A stretch of 11,527 bases of DNA from [Eubacterium] saphenum (lineage in GTDB: Bacteria; Bacillota; Clostridia; Oscillospirales; Ruminococcaceae): the NCBI GenBank assembly GCA_004555635.1, contig SFHN01000069.1, positions 1 through 11,527 on the forward strand. Reading direction: 5' to 3'. Positions 6,728 to 11,527 of this stretch are shown here, piece after piece. The notes under the pieces were generated by a model. It was not told the origin of the DNA and ran no database searches. It saw nothing but the letters and a program-made list of their open reading frames with translations. Position 1 is the first letter of the stretch. Each line of letters begins with the position of its first letter. The translations under genes were made by a program, and so were the position numbers.

Positions 6728-7618
6728 TCAGTAATCACGCTTCAACAGCAGCTCCGTAAGACCTGTCAGAAAAGCGTTGTCGGAGAAGTCTGACAGGAAC
6801 CTCTCCGCCTCCTTTGTGAGCCTCTCCGCCTCGGCGCGCGCTCTGTCAACGCCGACAGCGCTGACGTAGGTGTATTTCCCGCTCTCGGCGTCGCTGCCGA
6901 CAGGCTTTCCGAGAAGCTTTTCGTCGGCGGTGATGTCGAGAATGTCGTCGATAATCTGAAACGCAAGTCCCAGCCGCTGCCCATAGCTTCCCGCGGAAAG
7001 CTGCTTTTCGGCACCCGCGCCCGCAGCAATACAGCCCGCGCGGCAGCAAAACTCCAGCAGCGCGCCCGTTTTCATACGGTACATTTCAAGAATAACGCCC
7101 GTTTCGGGCTGTTTTCCCTCGTTTTCGAGGTCGATAACCTGTCCGCCTATCATACCGAAAATTCCCGCGCGCTCGCCTAAAAGCTCGATTATTTTCAGCG
7201 CCGCTTCGCTTGACAAAGTGCCTTTTAGCGCGGCGGAAGCAATAATCTGCGCGGGGAGAATAGCAAGCGCGTCGCCCGCAAGCAGCGCGGTCGCTTCTCC
7301 GAACGCCTTGTGGCAGCTCGGCTTTCCGCGGCGCATATCGTCGTTGTCCATACACGGCAGGTCATCGTGAATAAGCGAGAACGTGTGCATCATCTCAATT
7401 GCGCAGGCAACGGGCAAAGCGGTTTCCGGCTCGCCGCCGCAGACGCGGCAGAACTCCATAACCAGTGCGGGACGAATGCGCTTTCCACCGGCGGTAAGGC
7501 TGTGGCGTGCCGCCTTTATAACGTTCTGCTGAAGGCAGTTTATCTCGGGAAGGTACTTTTCGAGTGCTTCTTCGGTCATCTGTGCGTAAAACGAGAGCGT
7601 TTCCTTTACCTCGCTCAT
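6728..7618 (-). CDS. ispA: Polyprenyl synthetase, probable farnesyl diphosphate synthase
   Basis: A 296-residue trans-prenyltransferase that condenses IPP with allylic diphosphates, most likely giving farnesyl diphosphate for undecaprenyl-carrier and quinone-type lipids. The substrate-binding GGKRIRP is at residues 44-50. The first Asp-rich motif is LIHDDLPCMDNDDMRRGKPS, with Asp 85, 86 and 91; the second is FQIIDDILD at 220-228. The HTFSLIHDD context closely resembles Bacillus IspA, which supports farnesyl rather than longer products, though chain length cannot be fixed from sequence alone. The ATG (7616-7618) overlaps the xseB stop by four bases (ATGA), indicating translational coupling; the upstream GGGGCGG is only a moderate ribosome binding site. 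It shares the operon with dxs, which supplies the same pathway. Confidence 0.95.
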   Translation of the reverse strand: MSEVKETLSFYAQMTEEALEKYLPEINCLQQNVIKAARHSLTAGGKRIRPALVMEFCRVCGGEPETALPVACAIEMMHTFSLIHDDLPCMDNDDMRRGKPSCHKAFGEATALLAGDALAILPAQIIASAALKGTLSSEAALKIIELLGERAGIFGMIGGQVIDLENEGKQPETGVILEMYRMKTGALLEFCCRAGCIAAGAGAEKQLSAGSYGQRLGLAFQIIDDILDITADEKLLGKPVGSDAESGKYTYVSAVGVDRARAEAERLTKEAERFLSDFSDNAFLTGLTELLLKRDY

Positions 7619-7800
7619 ACTTCGCCGCCCCGCTCAAGCTGCTCTACGCGCAGCTTCGCGTTTTCGATGTACTCCTTGCAGTCCTTTACAAGCTGCGCAG
7701 CCTCGGCGTAAAGCTTCACAGACTCCTCTAGCGGAAGGTCAGCACCGCTCATACGGTCTGAAATCTCCGACAGCCGCTTCATAGAATTTTCAAAATCCAT
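7615..7800 (-). CDS. xseB: Exodeoxyribonuclease VII small subunit
   Basis: A 61-residue, predicted all-helical protein starting MDFENSMKRLSEISDRM and continuing LPLEESVKLYAEAAQLVK, the typical XseB pattern (family length about 60-80). It binds the coiled-coil region of XseA to form exonuclease VII, which degrades single-stranded DNA to oligonucleotides. The ATG at 7798-7800 has GAGG about nine bases upstream, which overlaps the last codons of xseA; the intergenic gap is four bases. The stop overlaps the ispA start. Size, motif and position next to xseA make the call secure despite the short length. Confidence 0.95.
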   Translation of the reverse strand: MDFENSMKRLSEISDRMSGADLPLEESVKLYAEAAQLVKDCKEYIENAKLRVEQLERGGEV

Positions 7801-7804
7801 TATA

Positions 7805-9034
7805 TTATTCCTCGTTTATGTCAGTTATCTCCGCGGTAAGAGTGCCGCGGTTAAGCTTTATGCTTACGCTGTCGCCCTTTGACAGCACCGCTGCGTCGGA
7901 AACTATCCGCCCGCCGCTGTATACGACGGAGTACCCGCGCGCAAGCACCCCGAGCGGGTCGAGCGCGGAAATCACCTCCGCCTTTCGCATAAGGTTCTTT
8001 TCGGCTAGCTCAAGTTTCGAGTGCGTTTTCAGCGAAATTGTATCCGAAAGCGCACTAAGCCGCGTTTCCCACGCTTTTATCCTGCTCTCGGGCGAGCGCG
8101 CTTTGATTACCTCCGCGCGCGACAAAAGCTGCTGCTCCTTTTTCGCGAGAAGCCTAGTTGTACAGCCCGCGATATAGTCGAGCGCCGAATCAAGCTCGGT
8201 AAAAAGCTCTCTCTTATCGGGCACCGCCGCCACCGCAGCAGCAGTAGGCGTTGCCACCGTCATATCCGCAGCAAAATCGCTGAGCGAAATGTCAACCTCG
8301 TGACCAACGGCACTTATCGTCGGTATTCTGCTCTTATAAACCGCGCGGACAACGCCCTCGTCATTAAACGCGGACAAGTCCTCGGAAGCTCCGCCGCCGC
8401 GCCCGAAAATGATTACATCTGCGTCGGTTTTCTGCGCTTTGCCGAGGCTTTCTACAAGGCTGGCGGCAGCGCCCGCGCCCTGAACGAGCGACGGAATAAC
8501 GAGCAGCTTTACCATCGGGCAGCGCTGCGAAATCGTCTTTTTGATATCCTGAAGCGCCGCGCCGTCAGGCGATGTGATAACCGCAACGGTCTTTGGTCGT
8601 TTCGGCAGGGGTCGCTTTTGCGAGAACACGCCCTCGGAAGCGAGCTTTTTGCGAAGCTCCTCCAGCGCCTGCGACTGCTCGCCCTCGCCCTCCGCTTCCA
8701 TCTCGGTGCAGGAAATCTGATACACACCATACGGCGCATAGACCTTTATCGCGCCGCGGCAGATAACCTTGTCCCCGTCCTTCGGAGCGAACTTCACCTT
8801 CTCCGAATAAGAGCTGAACATAACCGCTTTTAGCTGTGTCTGCTCATCCTTCAGTGTGAAGTAGAAATGCCCTGTCTTGGACTGGTGGGTAAAGTTTGAA
8901 ATCTCACCGCGCACCGCAACGTTTCCGAGCCGCTTGTCGCCCGAAATCAGCGTTTCGACGACGCGGTTCACCTGCGACACGGTGACAACGGGCGGAGTGG
9001 CTGTGTTGTTCACATTGTTAGTGCTTATCGGCAT
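7805..9034 (-). CDS. xseA: Exodeoxyribonuclease VII large subunit
   Basis: A 409-residue protein (family about 400-460). An N-terminal OB-fold, at about residues 17-115, contains NVAVRGEISNFTHQSKTGHFYFTLKD and DGDKVICRGAIKVYAPYG. The catalytic domain follows with VAVITSPDGAALQDI (150-164), IIFGRGGGASEDLSAFNDE (208-226) and SAVGHEVDISLSDFAADMTVATPTAAA (241-267), all diagnostic of XseA. The C-terminal part is a charged, helix-rich coiled coil ending in LARGYSVVYSGGRIV. Together with XseB it forms exonuclease VII. The ATG at 9032-9034 overlaps the nusB 3' end by 17 bases with GGGTGAG five bases upstream; a GTG at residue 8 is an alternative start. The folD gene that precedes xseA in B. subtilis is missing here. 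Confidence 0.96.
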   Translation of the reverse strand: MPISTNNVNNTATPPVVTVSQVNRVVETLISGDKRLGNVAVRGEISNFTHQSKTGHFYFTLKDEQTQLKAVMFSSYSEKVKFAPKDGDKVICRGAIKVYAPYGVYQISCTEMEAEGEGEQSQALEELRKKLASEGVFSQKRPLPKRPKTVAVITSPDGAALQDIKKTISQRCPMVKLLVIPSLVQGAGAAASLVESLGKAQKTDADVIIFGRGGGASEDLSAFNDEGVVRAVYKSRIPTISAVGHEVDISLSDFAADMTVATPTAAAVAAVPDKRELFTELDSALDYIAGCTTRLLAKKEQQLLSRAEVIKARSPESRIKAWETRLSALSDTISLKTHSKLELAEKNLMRKAEVISALDPLGVLARGYSVVYSGGRIVSDAAVLSKGDSVSIKLNRGTLTAEITDINEE

Positions 9035-9434
9035 TCAGCTCACCCATATAGGAATTCAGTATTCCGTTGATAAAGCCGCTGTCAGCTTTCAGTGAATACT
9101 TCTTCGCAAGCTCGACAGCCTCGTTTATTGCCGCCGCATTGGGAACGCGCGGGCAGTATTTCATCTCGTAAATCGCAATCTTAAGAATAACCATATTCAC
9201 CCTTGCGATACGCGATACCGCGCGCGTTCTGGAATATTTTGCGACAATTTGCGTAAGCTCCTCGTCGTGTTCTATTACGCCGCGGACTATCTCGTCAGTT
9301 TCCTCGTTTTTCGCCATATCGAACGCGTCCGCGTTAAGCTCGTCGATTTCCTCGGGAGTTGTGCCAAAGCCGAGCTGATACAGCGTGAGAAATGCGCCCT
9401 CGCGCACCTCGGGTCTTGTCAGTTTGTTCTCCAT
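9018..9434 (-). CDS. nusB: Transcription antitermination factor NusB
   Basis: A 138-residue, largely helical protein (NusB is about 130-150). NusB with NusE (ribosomal protein S10) binds boxA in rRNA leader transcripts and supports antitermination and rRNA maturation. Recognisable family segments are REGAFLTLYQLGF near the N-terminus, SRIARVNMVILKIAIYEM in the middle, and PNAAAINEAVELAKKYS followed by SGFINGILNSY near the C-terminus. The ATG at 9432-9434 has an AAAGGA site close upstream. It follows the asp23-family gene by 23 bases, as in most Firmicutes, and its end overlaps xseA by 17 bases. Confidence 0.95.
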   Translation of the reverse strand: MENKLTRPEVREGAFLTLYQLGFGTTPEEIDELNADAFDMAKNEETDEIVRGVIEHDEELTQIVAKYSRTRAVSRIARVNMVILKIAIYEMKYCPRVPNAAAINEAVELAKKYSLKADSGFINGILNSYMGELNADKH

Positions 9435-9457
9435 TCGTCCTTTTTTCCTCCAAATGC

Positions 9458-9811
9458 TTATGCCTGTGCGGGCTTGTCGAAGCGTATTCCCGCAATCTCA
9501 ACGTCAACCTTCGTCACGGCAAAGCCCGTCATATTCTGAACGGCGCTCTTAATGCTCTTCTGAACCTTTTGCGCAACGGTGACCGCGTTGTTTCCGTCAA
9601 GGACAACAAGCCTTACGGCAATCGACGCAGACTCGCCCGAAATCTTCACCTTAATTGCGCCCCTAAGCTTTGAAACCATACCATCGCAGGCAAGGCGCTG
9701 TCCGTCGCAGGCAACGCCCTCAACCTCGCACGCGGCGGTTTCAGCAATCTTCAGTATAACGTCAACAGACACCTTTATGCTGCCAACGGTGTTAGTAGTA
9801 TTGTTTTCCAA
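9458..9811 (-). CDS. Asp23/Gls24 family envelope stress response protein (YqhY-like)
   Basis: A 117-residue Asp23/DUF322 protein. The pattern GSIKVSVDVILKIAETAACEVEGV, then GAIKVKISG, NNAVTVAQKVQKSIKSAVQNMTGFAVTKVDVEIAGIRF matches B. subtilis YqhY along its length. In B. subtilis YqhY has been linked to control of acetyl-CoA carboxylase activity; other family members associate with the membrane. The start is TTG (9809-9811), chosen because GGAGG lies seven bases upstream and no ATG fits. It is the first gene of the operon, with a near-consensus promoter about 40 bases upstream. An oddity is the segment VACDGQRLACDG (about residues 33-44), a short ACDG repeat with two cysteines, where relatives vary. 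Confidence 0.92.
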   Translation of the reverse strand: MENNTTNTVGSIKVSVDVILKIAETAACEVEGVACDGQRLACDGMVSKLRGAIKVKISGESASIAVRLVVLDGNNAVTVAQKVQKSIKSAVQNMTGFAVTKVDVEIAGIRFDKPAQA

Positions 9812-9826
9812 AGTAATACCTCCGTT

Positions 9827-9844
9827 TATATATAATTATACAAT
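9827..9844 (-). promoter_or_regulatory. Weak ARG-box-like sequence at the operon transcription start
   Basis: The minus strand reads ATTGTATAATTATATATA, which fits the core TG-AT-WWWW-AT spacing of the ArgR operator consensus (WNTGAATWWWWATTCANW) but misses three fixed bases. It lies just downstream of the -10 element, about where transcription should begin. The region is very AT-rich, so a chance match is quite possible. Confidence 0.22.
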
Positions 9845-9848
9845 TTAT

Positions 9849-9877
9849 AGTATAGCACATTTTCCCGATTTGTTCAA
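9849..9877 (-). promoter_or_regulatory. Sigma-A promoter for the asp23-nusB-...-recN operon
   Basis: On the minus strand TTGAAC (9872-9877) is separated by exactly 17 bases from TATACT (9849-9854), and the base context TGC before the -10 makes an extended -10. This is near consensus for the housekeeping sigma factor. It lies just upstream of the TTG start of the asp23-family gene and downstream of the serA terminator, so it most likely drives all eleven genes to recN. Confidence 0.87.
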
Positions 9878-9904
9878 GGGGTTTTTGGATTTTACGAGAG
9901 GTTT

Positions 9905-9922
9905 ATTCGATTTTTATGCAAA
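9905..9922 (-). promoter_or_regulatory. Weak ARG-box-like sequence upstream of the operon promoter
   Basis: The minus strand reads TTTGCATAAAAATCGAAT, agreeing at 13 of 18 positions with the Bacillus-type ARG box CATGAATAAAAATKCAAK. It lies about 28 bases upstream of the -35 hexamer and 78 bases (centre to centre) from the other candidate site. The match is imperfect in an AT-rich gap and has no support other than the presence of argR in the operon. Confidence 0.25.
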
Positions 9923-9966
9923 AATTGTGGCTGCCGAAACTTCCACGGTAAAAAACTCTTTCCTAC

Positions 9967-9999
9967 AAAACAAAAAAGCCCCGCGATTACTCACGGGGC
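9967..9999 (-). terminator. Intrinsic terminator after serA
   Basis: In minus-strand RNA GCCCCGUG (9992-9999) pairs with CGCGGGGC (9978-9985), eight base pairs with one wobble and a six-base loop, followed by TTTTTTGTTTTG (9966-9977). It begins 21 bases after the serA stop codon and separates the serine genes from the next operon. Confidence 0.93.
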
Positions 10000-10020
10000 G
10001 CCATAATAGGTGTGCTGTAA

Positions 10021-11184
10021 TTACTTGATAACTCTTACCGAAAGAACGCCTGCAACCGCCTTAATCTTCGCAGCAGCTGCGTCGGGGTCGCCCTTAACGT
10101 CAAGGCAGGTGTACGCGTTGTCCTTCTTGGACTTGCTTACCATATTCTCGATGTTAAGACCCGCCTCGGATACGGGAGCGGTGATGGAGTTGATAACACC
10201 CTCGACATTCTTGTGCAGAACGCAAATCTTCGCGTTGCCGCTGATTGCCATTTCTACGTTCGGGAAGTTTACGGAGTTTCTGATGTTGCCGTTCTCGATG
10301 TAGTCGATAAGCTCGTTTACTGCCATAACAGCGCAGTTGTCCTCGCTCTCGGGAGTGGAAGCGCCGAGGTGGGGCAGCGCAACAACGCCGTCTACGCCGA
10401 TAAGCCCGTCGGTTGCGAAGTCGGTTACATAGCAAGCCATACCGCCGTTTGCGAGAGCGTCAACAATTGCCTGCTCCTCAACAAGAGCGTCGCGCGAGAA
10501 GTTGAGCAGACGAACGGTCTTCTTCATTGCGGCAATCGCCTCTGCGTTAATCATACCCTTTGTATCGGGAACGAGCGGAACGTGAAGTGTGATGTAGTCG
10601 CACTTCTCGTATATTTCCTTATTGCTCTTTACAACCTGAACCTTGGGAGAAAGCTTAAGCGCGTTGTCAACGGAAAGGAACGGGTCGCAACCGTAAACCT
10701 CCATACCGAGCGCAGCGGCAGCGTTCGCAACGAGGATACCGATAGCGCCAAGACCGATTACGCCGAGCTTCTTGCCCATAATCTCGGGACCTGCGAACTG
10801 GCTCTTGCCCTTTTCAACAAGCTTTCCTACCTCGTCGCCCTTGCCCTTGAGGGTCTTAATCCAATCCATAGCAGCGGGGATTTTGCGCGAGGACATAAGC
10901 AGACCTGCAATAACAAGTTCCTTTACGGCGTTTGCGTTTGCGCCGGGAGTGTTGAAAACAACAATGCCCTTTTCGGTGCACTTGTCGGTGGGGATATTGT
11001 TGGTGCCTGCGCCTGCTCTTGCGATAGCGAGAAGGTTCGCGGGAAGCTCCATCTCATGCATAGAAGCGGAGCGAACGAGCACTTCGTCGGGGTTTGCCAT
11101 CTCCTCGGAGAAAGCATACTTGCTCTTGTCAAAAAGGTCTGTACCGCAAGCGGCAATCTTGTTAAGTGTGAGTACGTTGTACAT
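10021..11184 (-). CDS. serA: D-3-phosphoglycerate dehydrogenase, ACT-domain type
   Basis: A 387-residue D-2-hydroxyacid dehydrogenase that oxidises 3-phosphoglycerate with NAD, the first step of serine synthesis. The NAD-binding motif is LGVIGLGAIG (140-149). The catalytic Arg lies in LLNFSRDALVEE (Arg231) and the catalytic His in LPHLGAST (His272). The C-terminal region, about 318-387, looks like an ACT domain (AKICVLHKNVEGVINSI), the usual site for serine feedback. Where DVFxxEP normally carries the catalytic Glu, this protein has TDFATDG, with Asp259 at that place. The ATG at 11182-11184 begins the conserved N-terminus (MYNVLTLNKIA) with AAAGG upstream at slightly long spacing; an extension to 11250 is a low-complexity non-homologous stretch and is rejected. 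It follows serC by 93 bases and probably shares its transcript. Confidence 0.95.
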   Translation of the reverse strand: MYNVLTLNKIAACGTDLFDKSKYAFSEEMANPDEVLVRSASMHEMELPANLLAIARAGAGTNNIPTDKCTEKGIVVFNTPGANANAVKELVIAGLLMSSRKIPAAMDWIKTLKGKGDEVGKLVEKGKSQFAGPEIMGKKLGVIGLGAIGILVANAAAALGMEVYGCDPFLSVDNALKLSPKVQVVKSNKEIYEKCDYITLHVPLVPDTKGMINAEAIAAMKKTVRLLNFSRDALVEEQAIVDALANGGMACYVTDFATDGLIGVDGVVALPHLGASTPESEDNCAVMAVNELIDYIENGNIRNSVNFPNVEMAISGNAKICVLHKNVEGVINSITAPVSEAGLNIENMVSKSKKDNAYTCLDVKGDPDAAAAKIKAVAGVLSVRVIK

Positions 11185-11277
11185 AGGTGTTTCTGCCTTT
11201 CTTTGTAAAATAGCGATAAATACGGATATAAGCGGCACGCATACGCACACCGCTTTTTCCTTAAAAATCAGATAGAA

Positions 11278-11527
11278 TTAAGAGTTCTCAGCCTCAAACT
11301 TCTTCATAAACTCAACGAGCTTTTCAACGCCCTCAATAGGCATTGCGTTGTAGATGGAAGCTCTCATACCGCCGACGGTTCTGTGACCCTTGAGGTTTAC
11401 GAAGCCCGCAGCAGTTGCTTCCTTGACAAACTTAGCGTCAAGCTCCTCGTTGCCTGTAACGAACGGAACGTTCATCAGCGAACGGTCCTCGGGACGAACG
11501 GTGCCCTTGAACAGCTTGGAGGAATCG
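11278..11527 (-). CDS. serC: Phosphoserine aminotransferase, C-terminal part (5' end beyond window)
   Basis: The frame is open from the right edge to a TAA at 11278-11280, encoding the last 82 residues: [22 protein letters not shown], then [56 protein letters not shown] and [15 protein letters not shown] are the conserved C-terminal motifs of SerC, the PLP enzyme that converts 3-phosphohydroxypyruvate (the SerA product) and glutamate to phosphoserine. The His and Arg in [11 protein letters not shown] help bind the substrate phosphate in known structures. The internal ATG at 11473-11475 is a residue inside the protein, not the start. The adjacency serC-serA is common in Clostridia. Confidence 0.95.
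   Translation of the reverse strand, partial: DSSKLFKGTVRPEDRSLMNVPFVTGNEELDAKFVKEATAAGFVNLKGHRTVGGMRASIYNAMPIEGVEKLVEFMKKFEAENS

Noticed and set aside
9925..9955. Second possible hairpin (GTGG/CCAC) downstream of the serA terminator
   Set aside because: Four base pairs with a long loop is too weak to count as a terminator; the adjacent U-rich run is probably just AT-rich spacer.
10213..11208. Plus-strand open frame of 331 codons opposite serA
   Set aside because: It is the antisense shadow of serA, with no recognisable motifs and no ribosome binding site of note.
11185..11250. N-terminal extension of SerA by 22 residues
   Set aside because: The conserved SerA N-terminus starts at the ATG at 11184; the extension is in the serC-serA gap and is unrelated to the family.
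11230..11262. Possible hairpin (AGCGG/CCGCT) between serC and serA
   Set aside because: The stem is only five base pairs with a 14-base loop and no U-tract follows, so it supports neither a terminator nor an attenuator.
1..11527. CRISPR array, insertion sequence, tRNA or rRNA, phage or defence-type genes
   Set aside because: I looked for direct repeats, transposase motifs and RNA-gene hallmarks on both strands and found none; coding density by core genes is nearly complete.

Overview
The window is a gene-dense stretch in which every supported gene lies on the minus strand. Base composition is moderately GC-rich. The gene order is the conserved Firmicutes cluster asp23/yqhY-nusB-xseA-xseB-ispA-dxs-tlyA-(nadK)-argR-recN. 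Together with strong AGGAGG-type ribosome binding sites, and TTG and GTG starts in good Shine-Dalgarno context, this points to an anaerobic member of the Clostridia. The cluster composition (nadK between tlyA and argR, a YuiD/DUF212 gene between ispA and dxs) and the Dxs and SerA variants suggest an Oscillospirales/Ruminococcaceae-like organism; this placement is inference.

In transcription order (right to left): (1) 11527-10021 holds the C-terminal end of serC and the complete serA, two consecutive steps of serine biosynthesis from 3-phosphoglycerate, closed by a strong intrinsic terminator at 9967-9999. (2) 9812-10020 is the longest non-coding gap (209 bases). It holds that terminator, a near-consensus sigma-A promoter (9849-9877) and two weak ARG-box-like sequences. 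(3) 9811-616 is one apparent operon of eleven genes with gaps of 30 bases or less, or overlaps: asp23-family gene, nusB, xseA, xseB, ispA, YuiD/DUF212 gene, dxs, tlyA, nadK, argR and recN. It mixes transcription antitermination, exonuclease VII, isoprenoid precursor synthesis (dxs, ispA), rRNA methylation, NADP supply, arginine-responsive regulation and DNA repair. A short hairpin straddling the recN stop codon may end it. (4) 500-1 is the N-terminal part of a VTC-domain protein (polyphosphate polymerase fold), preceded by its own ribosome binding site and a possible promoter; it runs off the left edge.

The main anomaly is dxs. Its reading frame is broken near 4745-4800: residues 1-499 lie in one frame and the C-terminal transketolase domain continues in another. 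A single-base indel (real mutation or sequence error) fits best. Otherwise this is ordinary core-genome territory; I see no mobile element, CRISPR array, RNA gene or novel defence-like system.
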